A DNA stretch of 64,000 nt from Lachnospiraceae bacterium JLR.KK008 (GTDB lineage Bacteria; Bacillota; Clostridia; Lachnospirales; Lachnospiraceae), in NCBI GenBank assembly GCA_037015955.1, contig CP143548.1, positions 737,501 through 801,500 of the forward strand. The letters run 5' to 3'. A model generated the notes under the pieces. That model saw only the letters and a program-made list of their open reading frames with translations, was not told the origin of the DNA and ran no database searches. The position numbers and the translations under genes were made by a program. Shown in pieces: positions 41,761 through 50,684 of the stretch; within the stretch, counting starts at the first letter, position 1, and every line of letters starts with the position of its first letter.

Positions 41761-42439
41761 TATATTACTTCTTGAAGATGATCTGAGCCTGATTAACGGG
41801 CTTTCTTTTGCGTTCAAAAAACAGGGATTTGAGTTAGTTGTTGCCAGAACCCTCAAAGAAGCGGATGGTTTATGGGCGGATGGAAAATATGATTTGCTGG
41901 TGCTTGATGTATCACTCCCAGATGGCAACGGATTTGAATTTTGCAAAAAAGTGCGGCAAGTTTCCAAAGTCCCCATCATTTTTTTGACAGCGGCAGATGA
42001 AGAAGTGAACATTATCATGGGATTGGACATTGGTGGAGACGATTATATTACAAAACCGTTTAAGCTGGGAGTGTTAGTGTCCAGAGTAAATGCGCTGCTT
42101 CGCCGGGCAAAAGATTTCAGCTCTGCAGATATACAACTGGAATCCAACGGAATGAAAGTGCTTTTGCTGCAAGGGCAGGCATTTAAGGAAGGAATGCGAT
42201 TGGATCTGACTGCCGCAGAATACAAGCTGCTGTGTCTGTTTATGAGAAACCCTAACATGGTACTTACCAAAGAACAAATTTTAGATAGGCTATGGGACTG
42301 CGATGGAAATTATATTGACAGCAGTACCCTTACTGTATATATGAGGCGGCTGCGTATGAAGATCGAGAATAATCCGAGTGAACCACAAATGCTCCTGACG
42401 GTTCGGGGAATGGGTTACAAATGGAATGTGATCGGGTGA
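41753..42439 (+). CDS. OmpR/BceR-type response regulator
   Basis: A 228-residue regulator with receiver domain (ILLLEDDLSLINGL acidic pocket, phospho-Asp in LLVLDVSLPDGNG, IFLTAADEE, and Lys in YITKPFKLG) and a winged-helix output domain (LDLTAAEYKLLCLFMRNPNM, SSTLTVYMRRLRMKIE). GGAAAGGAG precedes the ATG at 41753. Forms a set with the kinase and ABC genes that follow; likely activates the transporter in response to an antimicrobial peptide. Confidence 0.92.
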   Translation: MSNILLLEDDLSLINGLSFAFKKQGFELVVARTLKEADGLWADGKYDLLVLDVSLPDGNGFEFCKKVRQVSKVPIIFLTAADEEVNIIMGLDIGGDDYITKPFKLGVLVSRVNALLRRAKDFSSADIQLESNGMKVLLLQGQAFKEGMRLDLTAAEYKLLCLFMRNPNMVLTKEQILDRLWDCDGNYIDSSTLTVYMRRLRMKIENNPSEPQMLLTVRGMGYKWNVIG

Positions 42440-42447
42440 GATGGCCT

Positions 42448-43485
42448 ATGAAAATATTTGCAAACAAAGAAATCAAAAAACTGTTTTTTGCATTATCAGT
42501 TATTTGGGCGGTCTCCTTTCTGCTGACACATGGGTTCTTATGGTTGTGCTATCAGCGGTTTTCTTTTTTCCTATTGCTTGTTTTCGTATTGACAGGAGGG
42601 GCTATATCGGCGGCGTGTTGTTCCTATTTCAAAAAACAAAATCAAGTCATGGAGCAGGCGGTATCACATATCCATGCGTATCTTGACGGAGATCGCAGTG
42701 CCCGTATTGAATGTGATGAGGAGGGCGAACTGTATCGACTATTTCATTCTGTCAATTCCCTGGCGGCTGTCTTAAATGCTCACGCAGATAACGAACTTCG
42801 GGAAAAGGAATTTTTGAAAAATACGATCTCTGATATTTCTCACCAGCTGAAAACACCGCTGGCTGCTTTGAATATTTATAATGGTCTGCTTCAAGACGAA
42901 GATATGGAATTGAGTACGGTAAAAGCGTTTGCCGATTTATCTGAACAGGAACTTGACCGCATGGAAACACTGGTACAAAACCTGCTCAAGATTACAAGAC
43001 TGGATGCCGGCGCCATCGTGTTGGAAAAGACTACAGAGAATGTGGCGGATATGATGCGTGATATTGAACTGCATTTTGCATATAGAGCCAGACAGGAAAA
43101 GAAGGAAGTCATTCTGTCTGACTCGGATCATGTTTCTCTTTTCTGTGATCGTGATTGGCTGACTGAGGCAATCGACAATATTGTGAAAAATGCCTTTGAC
43201 CATACGGAAAGTGGCGCTGTTATTCGCATTACATGGAAAGCGTTTCCATCCGGTGTTCAAATTGTGGTAAAGGACAATGGATGTGGCATTCATCCAGAGG
43301 ATCTGCACCATATCTTCAAGCGTTTTTATCGCAGCCGTTTTTCAAAAGATACACAGGGTATCGGTCTTGGCCTCCCGCTTGCGAAAGCAGTCATTGAAGC
43401 ACATGGAGGAACAATCGAGGTAGACAGTGAATTGAGCAGAGGGACAAGTTTCACGATGAATTTTCTGATTCCTACAAAACTGTAG
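42448..43485 (+). CDS. Membrane sensor histidine kinase (short-input type)
   Basis: A 345-residue kinase with two membrane helices close together near the N-terminus and almost no external loop, then a HAMP-like stretch, the phospho-acceptor His in NTISDISHQLKTPLAAL, the N-box NIVKNAFDHT, KDNGCGIHPED and GIGLGLPLAKAV. Kinases with such a minimal sensor rely on the partner ABC permease to detect peptide antibiotics (Bce paradigm). The ATG at 42448 is preferred over 42421, which lies inside the previous gene. Confidence 0.9.
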   Translation: MKIFANKEIKKLFFALSVIWAVSFLLTHGFLWLCYQRFSFFLLLVFVLTGGAISAACCSYFKKQNQVMEQAVSHIHAYLDGDRSARIECDEEGELYRLFHSVNSLAAVLNAHADNELREKEFLKNTISDISHQLKTPLAALNIYNGLLQDEDMELSTVKAFADLSEQELDRMETLVQNLLKITRLDAGAIVLEKTTENVADMMRDIELHFAYRARQEKKEVILSDSDHVSLFCDRDWLTEAIDNIVKNAFDHTESGAVIRITWKAFPSGVQIVVKDNGCGIHPEDLHHIFKRFYRSRFSKDTQGIGLGLPLAKAVIEAHGGTIEVDSELSRGTSFTMNFLIPTKL

Positions 43486-43594
43486 GCTGATTGTAGGGTT
43501 ACAGTAATATTTCAGTGCTATTCTTTCAATCGTAGACAGAAAATGAAGCCTGCCTGTCTGCATCGCAAAAACATAAGAAAGAGGTGTTTGCACT

Positions 43595-44278
43595 ATGAAT
43601 TTATTAGAGGTCAAGAATATTTGTAAGACCTATGGCAGCGGTGAAACTGCTGTAAAAGCGCTGAGGAATATCAACTTTTCTGTTCCTAAGGGAGAATATG
43701 TGGCAATCGTCGGAGAATCTGGTTCTGGTAAAAGCACACTGCTGAATATGATCGGTGCTTTGGATATGCCAACTTCAGGCAAGGTGCTGATTGATGGCAA
43801 GGATATTTTTTCCATGAATGACCGAAAACTAACGGTATTTCGCCGCAGGAATATCGGCTTTATCTTCCAGGCGTTTAACCTGATTCCGGAGTTGACGGTG
43901 GAACAGAATATGGTTTTTCCGTTGTTGCTGGATTATCAAAAGCCGAACAAGAGATACTTGGAGGAACTGCTGACGGTGCTGAATTTAAAAGACCGTCGTA
44001 ATCATTTGCCTAGTCAGCTTTCAGGCGGTCAGCAGCAGAGAGTGGCGATTGGCCGCGCATTGCTTACCCGCCCTTCTCTGATTCTGGCAGATGAGCCGAC
44101 CGGAAATCTGGACTCCCAAAACAGCAGCGAGGTCATAGCATTGCTCAAAGAAACATCGAAAAAATACGAGCAGACGATCATTATGATTACCCATAACCGT
44201 ACCATTGCGCAAACGGCAGACCGGGTATTGCAGGTGTCAGACGGCACTTTGACCGATTTTGGGAGGTGTAGTGAATGA
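43595..44278 (+). CDS. ABC transporter ATPase (MacB/BceA type)
   Basis: A 227-residue ATPase: Walker A VGESGSGKSTLLNMIG, Q-loop IGFIFQAFNLIPELTVEQN, signature LPSQLSGGQQQRVAIGRAL, Walker B LILADEPTGNLDSQ and MITHNRTIAQ. AAAGAGGTG precedes the ATG. The last four bases overlap the permease start (ATGA). Confidence 0.93.
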   Translation: MNLLEVKNICKTYGSGETAVKALRNINFSVPKGEYVAIVGESGSGKSTLLNMIGALDMPTSGKVLIDGKDIFSMNDRKLTVFRRRNIGFIFQAFNLIPELTVEQNMVFPLLLDYQKPNKRYLEELLTVLNLKDRRNHLPSQLSGGQQQRVAIGRALLTRPSLILADEPTGNLDSQNSSEVIALLKETSKKYEQTIIMITHNRTIAQTADRVLQVSDGTLTDFGRCSE

Positions 44279-46083
44279 AAAGCTATCTTAGTCTCATTCC
44301 CATTTCTGCGAGAGTCCACCGTCGTCAAAATCGTATGACGCTGCTTTGTATTGTATTTGCTGTGTTTATGGTAACAGCAGTATTCAGTATGGCTGAAATG
44401 GGCTTTAGAATGGAACAGTCTCGATTGGTTGACAAGCATGGAAGTTTTTCTATGGGAGACTTGCTCGGCAGTTCAATGGGGCAAACTCTTCTTTCTGCCG
44501 CGGTTATTCTGTTCCTGCTGATTTTGATTGCAGGCGTTTTGATGATTTCCAGCAGTATGAACAGCAGCGTTGCGCAGAGAACCAAATTTTTTGGAATGAT
44601 GCGTTGTATTGGCATGAGCAAACAGCAGATCATTCGGTTTGTTCGTTTGGAGGCATTAAACTGGTGCAAAACGGCTGTACCTATTGGCCTTGTGTCGGGA
44701 ATTGTTGCTACATGGGGGCTGTGCGCAGCACTGCGTTTTGTAGTCAGAGAAGAATTTTCTGATATTCCTCTCTTTGGCATCAGTATTTTTGGTATTGCCT
44801 GCGGCATCTTCGTGGGACTGATCACTGTACTGATTGCCGCAAACGCTCCGGCAAAACACGCTGCGAAAGTATCCCCCATTACAGCAGTATCTGGAAATGC
44901 AGGCAGCGAAAAAACAATCCATCATTCACCATACACAAGGTTTGGGAAAATTGAAGCGCTTCTCGGTATCAGCCATGCAGTATCCGGAAAGAAAAATTTA
45001 TTCCTGATGACAGGTTCTTTCGCACTCAGTATCATCTTATTTTTAAGTTTTTCTGTAATGATTGATTTCGTGGATTATCTGATACCGCAGTCTGCCGCCA
45101 CATCAGATATTGATATTGCAAGTGCTGGTAGTAATTGTATCCCCCGGGAACTGCTTGCATCCATCCGTGGAATGGATGGAGTAAAAGAGGTTTACGGGCG
45201 TCGTAGTGCGTTTGATGTTCCTGCCAGACTAAACGGCGATACCGGATTTTCCGGTACAGTTGATCTGATTTCTTATGACGATTTTGATTTGCAATGTCTG
45301 AAAAAAGACGGTGCTTTGAAAAAGGGGAGTGACCTGTCCGAAGTTTATGGGGACAGCCACTTTATTCTGGCGACATCGGATCAGGACAGTACATGGAAAA
45401 TCGGGGACACTGTTCAAATAGGGGATGAAGCCCTTAACATAGCCGGATTGTTAAAAAATGATCCCTTTAGCGAGGATGGATCGACAAACGGAAAGCTTAC
45501 ATTGATTACCTCCGGTGAGACATTTATCCGTTTGACAGGGGATGAAGATTATTCTCTTGTGCTGATACAGACAGCGGGGAATGCTACAGACGAAAATGTT
45601 CAGGCAATCCAAAATTCCGTAGATACAACATATAGCTTTCGGGATAAACGCAATGAGCGCACTACGGGAACTTATATGGCTTTTGTTTTTTGTGTTTATG
45701 CGTTTTTGGCAATTATTGCACTGGTAACGGTAATGAATATCATCAATAGTATTTCCATGAGTGTGTCTGCCAGAATGAAGCAATACGGCGCTATGCGGGC
45801 AGTAGGAATGGATGAACGGCAAATGACAAAAATGATTGCTTGCGAAGCATGTACTTATGCTGTTTTTGGCTGTGTTTTTGGTTGTGCTATTGGCCTGCCA
45901 CTTAGCAAGCTACTGTATAATTTCCTTATTGCGGGACATTTTCCATCTGCGGTATGGCAGTTTCCAGTTACCTCTTTGGGCGTCATTCTTTTGTTTGTCT
46001 CGATTGCGGCAATCGCAGCTGTGTATACTCCGGCGAAGTGGATTCGTAATATGTCGATTACTGCAACCATCAATGAATTATAA
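44275..46083 (+). CDS. FtsX-type ABC permease
   Basis: A 602-residue permease with two FtsX domains: N-terminal helix at 23-45 (LLCIVFAVFMVTAVFSMAEM), three-helix block with FGMMRCIGMSKQQIIRF, an extracellular domain of about 190 residues (265-460), and a last block with RMKQYGAMRAVGMDERQMTKM and FPVTSLGVILLFVSIAAIAA. The size lies near BceB (about 650) but the external domain follows the second set of helices. With its ATPase it likely removes or senses peptide antibiotics. Confidence 0.88.
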   Translation: MKSYLSLIPISARVHRRQNRMTLLCIVFAVFMVTAVFSMAEMGFRMEQSRLVDKHGSFSMGDLLGSSMGQTLLSAAVILFLLILIAGVLMISSSMNSSVAQRTKFFGMMRCIGMSKQQIIRFVRLEALNWCKTAVPIGLVSGIVATWGLCAALRFVVREEFSDIPLFGISIFGIACGIFVGLITVLIAANAPAKHAAKVSPITAVSGNAGSEKTIHHSPYTRFGKIEALLGISHAVSGKKNLFLMTGSFALSIILFLSFSVMIDFVDYLIPQSAATSDIDIASAGSNCIPRELLASIRGMDGVKEVYGRRSAFDVPARLNGDTGFSGTVDLISYDDFDLQCLKKDGALKKGSDLSEVYGDSHFILATSDQDSTWKIGDTVQIGDEALNIAGLLKNDPFSEDGSTNGKLTLITSGETFIRLTGDEDYSLVLIQTAGNATDENVQAIQNSVDTTYSFRDKRNERTTGTYMAFVFCVYAFLAIIALVTVMNIINSISMSVSARMKQYGAMRAVGMDERQMTKMIACEACTYAVFGCVFGCAIGLPLSKLLYNFLIAGHFPSAVWQFPVTSLGVILLFVSIAAIAAVYTPAKWIRNMSITATINEL

Positions 46084-46165
46084 GAAGCAAGTGAAAAATG
46101 GGGTGTTACCACAGGGCAGTTCAGTAAGCGATAAGCAGAAAAATTATACAGATTCAAGAAGATAG

Positions 46166-46197
46166 ACTCTGCAGGTTTTCCTGCGGAGTTTTATCTT
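46166..46197 (+). terminator. Terminator after the ABC permease
   Basis: ACTCTGCAGG (46166-46175) pairs with CCTGCGGAGT (46180-46189) with one G-T pair, then TTTTAT. Confidence 0.75.
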
Positions 46198-46259
46198 AAC
46201 TTTTCAGGAGATTAGGGGTATAATAAATTTAATATAATACGAACCAGGGAGGTGCTGTA

Positions 46260-46376
46260 ATGTGTGACGTTAAAAAATTTGAAAAAATCTATGAAGATAT
46301 ACAAAAACTGCAGCCGGAAGACACTTTGCAGCTTGTACTGGAGGCTGAAACAGAAGAACAAAGAAATCCATTTTAA
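46260..46376 (+). CDS. Short ORF, probably a truncated element gene (38 aa)
   Basis: GGAGG eight bases before the ATG. Reads MCDVKKFEKIYEDIQKLQPE and DTLQLVLEAETEEQRNPF. Protein-like sequence continues in another frame to about 46470 (SILSNIAKAKKRQYFIELHD), so the gene was probably longer before a frameshift. No family assigned. Confidence 0.4.
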   Translation: MCDVKKFEKIYEDIQKLQPEDTLQLVLEAETEEQRNPF

Positions 46377-46468
46377 GCAATATAGCAAAGGCAAAGAAAA
46401 GACAATATTTTATCGAACTGCATGATATCGGGGTTGATAATGCAGATATTGCAAAAGAAAGAGTAACT

Positions 46469-47431
46469 ATGCGTATAAAACAGGAGGGCAGGAAACATGA
46501 GAAGGATGAGTGGGGCACAGTCAAAAGGATGTTGGCGCTGACGGCATCGGTATGTATGTTTGCAGGGAGTTGTATGACGGCGGCGGCAAGACAGATCGTC
46601 TGGGATGCGAATATGAAAGGAACTGTCTGCGTGGAGGATGACGGCAGTTTTGTAGTCAATGAGTGGGTGCAGAGCGACTGGGGAGAATGGTTTTACTTCG
46701 GAGCCGATGGCCTGGCTTTTGTATGGAACTGCAAAGAGCCATGTCCGATTGCAACCTGGCCGGATGGAACGCTATATGCGGATAAAAGGATTCGAAGCGC
46801 TTCGGGACAGCCGGGGCAGCAGCCAGTCTTCAGTGTGCCGAGCACGCAGAGAGACATTCGCTATCAGGGCCTTCGTCAAATGCTGGATTCTATCCCCTTG
46901 TATCCGGATGCGACAAGTGGGATACCGGAGTTTGACGCAATGCTGGACAATATTTTTGCACAGATAATTACGCCGGATATGGATACCCATGATAAACTGA
47001 AAGCCTGTCATGATTATATCGTCCTCCATATGAAAGACGAAAGATATGAAGAGGTGGGTGATTGGGAAGACGTCTCCATATCCGACAATCCTGACATTCC
47101 TACTACTTATGTGGAAGCCTATGCAGCGCTGCATTCCGGAATCGGTGTCTGTGACACATACAGTGCGATTTTTGCGGCGATGGCATGGAGACTGGGAGTG
47201 CCCATGTATATGGTGTCCGGTGCCGTGACTACAGGCGGAGGCGGTTATACTCCTCACGTGTGGTGTCAGTTAGACGGCCCTGACGGTACGGTTTATGTAT
47301 TCGATCCTCATATTGATTATCTGACTACGCTGCGGGGGAACGGTACGGTGAGCAATGCGCGCTTTGGACCGACCCAGGCGCAGATGGCAGGGAAATATAC
47401 AAAGATGGAAGCTTTGTTTGATTATCAGTAA
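46469..47431 (+). CDS. Secreted transglutaminase-like protein
   Basis: Cysteine-protease-fold protein with the papain-like triad: Cys in SGIGVCDTYSAIFAAMAWRL, His in YTPHVWCQLDG and Asp in VYVFDPHIDYL. Signal peptide RMLALTASVCMFAGSCMTAAA near the start. The open frame gives 320 residues from ATG 46469, which has only a weak site. A much better site, AGGAGGGCAGGAAAC, serves ATG 46497 in another frame; adding one A in the AAAA tract at about 46525 would make that start give MRRMSGAQSKRMLAL and the rest of the protein. The N-terminus is thus uncertain. Role possibly in cell-surface peptide or amide processing. Confidence 0.7.
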   Translation: MRIKQEGRKHEKDEWGTVKRMLALTASVCMFAGSCMTAAARQIVWDANMKGTVCVEDDGSFVVNEWVQSDWGEWFYFGADGLAFVWNCKEPCPIATWPDGTLYADKRIRSASGQPGQQPVFSVPSTQRDIRYQGLRQMLDSIPLYPDATSGIPEFDAMLDNIFAQIITPDMDTHDKLKACHDYIVLHMKDERYEEVGDWEDVSISDNPDIPTTYVEAYAALHSGIGVCDTYSAIFAAMAWRLGVPMYMVSGAVTTGGGGYTPHVWCQLDGPDGTVYVFDPHIDYLTTLRGNGTVSNARFGPTQAQMAGKYTKMEALFDYQ

Positions 47432-47463
47432 AGACGTTTTTTACCTAATTGTTTGGGATAGCC

Positions 47464-47500
47464 AGGGCACGGAGCAGCGTATGATTCCGTGCCCTTTCTC
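47464..47500 (+). terminator. Terminator after the transglutaminase-like gene
   Basis: AGGGCACGGA (47464-47473) and TCCGTGCCCT (47486-47495) form a perfect stem, followed by TTCTCT. Confidence 0.82.
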
Positions 47501-47602
47501 TGTGATATTGGGAAGATTCCCGGATTACAGGAACTGCATATCGCTATTTCCTTTAAAATAGAGTATAATAATAAAAAATTTATATGACATAGGGAGAAAA
47601 GG

Positions 47603-48808
47603 ATGAAAAAAATCATATCAAGTTTGCCGGTCAGACTGCTGATTGGTGTTGTTTTGGGCATTATCGCCGGTCTGGCGGCCAATGAATCGGTGATGCTCGT
47701 TGTCGTTTCGATCAAGTATATCCTGAACCAGATGATTTTGTTCTGTGTACCGCTGATCATTATCGGCTTTATTGCGCCGTCGATTACGAAACTGGGGCAG
47801 AATGCCACCAGGCTGCTGGGGGTGGCGGTAGGGATCGCCTACGTTTCTTCTCTGGGCGCGGCGTTGTTTTCCATGCTGGCCGGCTATGGCCTGATTCCGC
47901 ATCTGTCTATTGTGACGGAGGTTGAGGGATTGAAAGAGCTGCCGGGAGTTTTGTTCCAGCTGGACATTCCGCAGATCATGCCTGTAATGAGTGCGCTCGT
48001 ACTTTCGCTGCTGCTCGGTCTGGCGGTGACATGGACGAGGGCAGAAGTATTTACAAAACTGCTTGACGAGTTTCAGAAGATTGTACTCAGTGTGGTGACA
48101 AAGGTTGTGATTCCGCTTTTGCCGGTTTATATTGCCTTTACGTTCTGTGCCCTTGCCTATGAGGGAACGATCACGGTACAGCTTCCGGTATTTATTGAAG
48201 TCGTATTGATTGTGATGGCAGGACACTATATCTGGCTGGCTCTGTTATATCTCATTGGCGGAATCTATTCGGGAAAAAGCCCTTTGGAAGTGCTGAAAAA
48301 TTATGGGCCCGCCTATCTCACGGCCGTTGGTACGATGTCATCTGCGGCAACGCTGGCTGTGGCGCTCCGCTGCGCGAAAAAGGCGGGAAATGTACTTCGG
48401 GATGATATGATAGATTTCGGCATTCCGCTATTTGCCAACATTCATCTGTGTGGCTCGGTACTGACGGAAGTCTTCTTCGTGATGACGATTTCCAAGATCT
48501 TATACGGAAGTATTCCGCCTGTGAGCACAATGGTACTGTTCTGTGTGCTGCTTGGGGTATTTGCGGTAGGCGCGCCGGGGGTTCCGGGAGGAACCGTTAT
48601 GGCGTCGCTTGGTCTGATCACGGGCGTTTTACAATTTGACGGTATGGGGACGGCGCTGATGCTGACGATTTTTGCACTTCAGGACAGCTTCGGTACAGCC
48701 TGCAACGTGACCGGGGACGGCGCGCTGACGATGATGCTGACCGGTTATGTGCAGAGGCGGGGGATCAAGGTCACGGAGTCTGACATGAGGATCAACCGGC
48801 AGACCTGA
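47603..48808 (+). CDS. Dicarboxylate/amino acid:cation symporter (DAACS family)
   Basis: A 401-residue membrane transporter of the glutamate/aspartate/serine family. Hallmarks: N-terminal helices, PLIIIGFIAPSIT, the hairpin-1 Ser-rich GTMSSAATLAVALRCAKK, the NIHLCGS segment taking the place of the NMDG-like unwound helix, VPGGTVMASLGLI, and DSFGTACNVTGDGALTMML in hairpin 2/TM8 with the substrate-binding Asn/Asp. Start follows AGGGAGAAAAGG. Substrate could be glutamate, serine or a dicarboxylate. Confidence 0.88.
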   Translation: MKKIISSLPVRLLIGVVLGIIAGLAANESVMLVVVSIKYILNQMILFCVPLIIIGFIAPSITKLGQNATRLLGVAVGIAYVSSLGAALFSMLAGYGLIPHLSIVTEVEGLKELPGVLFQLDIPQIMPVMSALVLSLLLGLAVTWTRAEVFTKLLDEFQKIVLSVVTKVVIPLLPVYIAFTFCALAYEGTITVQLPVFIEVVLIVMAGHYIWLALLYLIGGIYSGKSPLEVLKNYGPAYLTAVGTMSSAATLAVALRCAKKAGNVLRDDMIDFGIPLFANIHLCGSVLTEVFFVMTISKILYGSIPPVSTMVLFCVLLGVFAVGAPGVPGGTVMASLGLITGVLQFDGMGTALMLTIFALQDSFGTACNVTGDGALTMMLTGYVQRRGIKVTESDMRINRQT

Positions 48809-48856
48809 GACACAGATGCAAGGCAGAGGCAGGCGGGAATCCGGATGCGGTCGTGC

Positions 48857-48885
48857 TTGACAGGCACCGAGAGCGCCCGTAAAAT
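48857..48885 (+). promoter_or_regulatory. Promoter of the 5'-nucleotidase gene
   Basis: TTGACA (48857-48862), 17-base spacer, TAAAAT (48880-48885). The short leader contains a GCCGG/CCGGC hairpin (48903-48925). Confidence 0.7.
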
Positions 48886-48956
48886 GAAAGTGTAGCAAAA
48901 AACAGCCGGTCATTTCGACTTCCGGCATCTGATGTACGAATGAGGGAGGGATCCTA

Positions 48957-50579
48957 ATGAAGAAACTATGGAAACGATTGTTGGTCGTCATGATGGCAAC
49001 GATCATGATGGTCAGCACAGGGTCGGCGCCTGTGGCCAACGCTGCCGAAAAATCCCATGAGGGCGATCTGGTAGTGATACATACCAATGATATTCATGGG
49101 CGTTTTGATACCGTGGAAGAAAAACAGCTTGGTATGGCAGCGGTGGCAAGTCTGAAAGACTATTATGAATCAAAAGGCGCCGATGTGCTTCTGCTTGATG
49201 CGGGGGATTTTTCGCAGGGCACGACGCTTGTCAGCTATTATGAGGGAGCATCGGCGGTTCTTTTTATGAACGCTGCAGGATATGATGCGGTTACTCTGGG
49301 TAATCATGAATTTGACTATGGATTTGAGGCGCTGCAGGTGATGGCAGGGTATGCGGACTTTCCGATACTGGCGGCCAATATCTTAGACAAGAAGACGGGA
49401 GAACCGTATTTCGGAGACAACCAGATCTTTGAGTTTGGAGACAAAAAAGTAGGAGTATTTGGTCTGGATACGGCGGAAGCGCAGACAAAGGCAAGCCCTA
49501 AAAATGTTAAGGACATCACGATCCTGGACGGACAGGAATTATATGCCTGTGCCCAGGCACAGGTTGATGAACTGAAGGCACAGGGTTGTAATTACATTAT
49601 CTGTGTCGGGCATCTCGGTATTGATGATGAGAGTGCAGGCAGACGTTCCACAGACCTGTCGGCGAATACGACAGGGATCGATCTGTTCATAGACGGACAC
49701 AGTCATACAGAGATGGATGGCGGCATTACGATCAACGATACATTGATCACCAGCACGGGCAGCTATTTGGAAAACATCGGTGTCGTTGTGTATGACGGAG
49801 AGGAAGAGACGGCTTCTCTTGTGAGTGTCAAAGATTATCAGGGCGGTTATGATGCTGCCGTGGACTCTTTTGTCAAGGCACATCAGGAAATTGTCGAAAC
49901 AGCGTATTCGGGTCTGTTTGCAACGACGGCGGTAGATCTGAACGGTGAGAAGGAGCCTGGAGTGCGTACACAGGAGACGAATCTTGGTGATTTTGCGGCC
50001 GATGCTTACCGCTATGCGGCGCAGCAATATTTTGGGAATGAGATTACCATTGACGGCGCCATCCAGAATGGCGGCGGTGTGCGTGCCAGTATTCCGGCAG
50101 GACCGATCAGTATGAACACCTTGTATACAGTATTTCCATTTGGAAATTCTGTCAGCGTGGTGAAAGTGACGGGAGCGCAGCTTCTGGAAGCGCTGGAAGC
50201 CTCCTGCTTCGCATGTCCGTCTGCTCTGGGAGGATTCCCGCAGGTTTCCGGCATTGAATTTACGATTGATACGACGGTGCCTTTTGTACAGGGCGCCCAA
50301 TATCCGGATTCTACTTATTATGCACCGGCAGTGCCGGGCAGCCGTGTGACAATTCATAAGGTTGGCGACAGAGCATTCAGTCTCACAGACAGCTACTATA
50401 TCGCAGTCAATAACTTTATGGCTGCCGGCGGGGACACTTATTATGTCTTTACGCAGGCCGAGGAAGTAATTGATACGGGTGTTATTGATGCGGAAGGGCT
50501 GATCTCCTATGTGGATTCTATGGATGGTCTGATCGGCGAGGCGTATGCGGTTCCCAAAGGGAACATTGTAATTAAATAG
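48957..50579 (+). CDS. Secreted 5'-nucleotidase/2',3'-cyclic phosphodiesterase (UshA-like)
   Basis: Exported metallophosphatase of 540 residues. Signal peptide MKKLWKRLLVVMMATIMMVS ending near VANAAE, then dimetal phosphatase motifs VIHTNDIHGRF, LLDAGDFSQGT, VTLGNHEFDYG, CVGHLGIDD and FIDGHSHTEMDG, and the C-terminal substrate domain with GDFAADAYRYAA, IQNGGGVRASIPAG and NTLYTVFPFGN. No LPXTG or repeat anchor is visible, so it is probably released or loosely attached. Scavenges phosphate or nucleosides. Confidence 0.92.
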   Translation: MKKLWKRLLVVMMATIMMVSTGSAPVANAAEKSHEGDLVVIHTNDIHGRFDTVEEKQLGMAAVASLKDYYESKGADVLLLDAGDFSQGTTLVSYYEGASAVLFMNAAGYDAVTLGNHEFDYGFEALQVMAGYADFPILAANILDKKTGEPYFGDNQIFEFGDKKVGVFGLDTAEAQTKASPKNVKDITILDGQELYACAQAQVDELKAQGCNYIICVGHLGIDDESAGRRSTDLSANTTGIDLFIDGHSHTEMDGGITINDTLITSTGSYLENIGVVVYDGEEETASLVSVKDYQGGYDAAVDSFVKAHQEIVETAYSGLFATTAVDLNGEKEPGVRTQETNLGDFAADAYRYAAQQYFGNEITIDGAIQNGGGVRASIPAGPISMNTLYTVFPFGNSVSVVKVTGAQLLEALEASCFACPSALGGFPQVSGIEFTIDTTVPFVQGAQYPDSTYYAPAVPGSRVTIHKVGDRAFSLTDSYYIAVNNFMAAGGDTYYVFTQAEEVIDTGVIDAEGLISYVDSMDGLIGEAYAVPKGNIVIK

Positions 50580-50620
50580 AATGTTGATTTAATATTTTTT
50601 GAATTGCGAAAGATAAGTTG

Positions 50621-50660
50621 AAATCGGGCAGTGTCTGAGTCAGGCATTGCTCGATTTTAG
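50621..50660 (+). terminator. Terminator after the 5'-nucleotidase gene
   Basis: AAATCGGGCA and TGCTCGATTT pair with one G-T, followed by TAGC. Confidence 0.6.
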
Positions 50661-50684
50661 CAAAATAAAGGATGTTATTGAATC

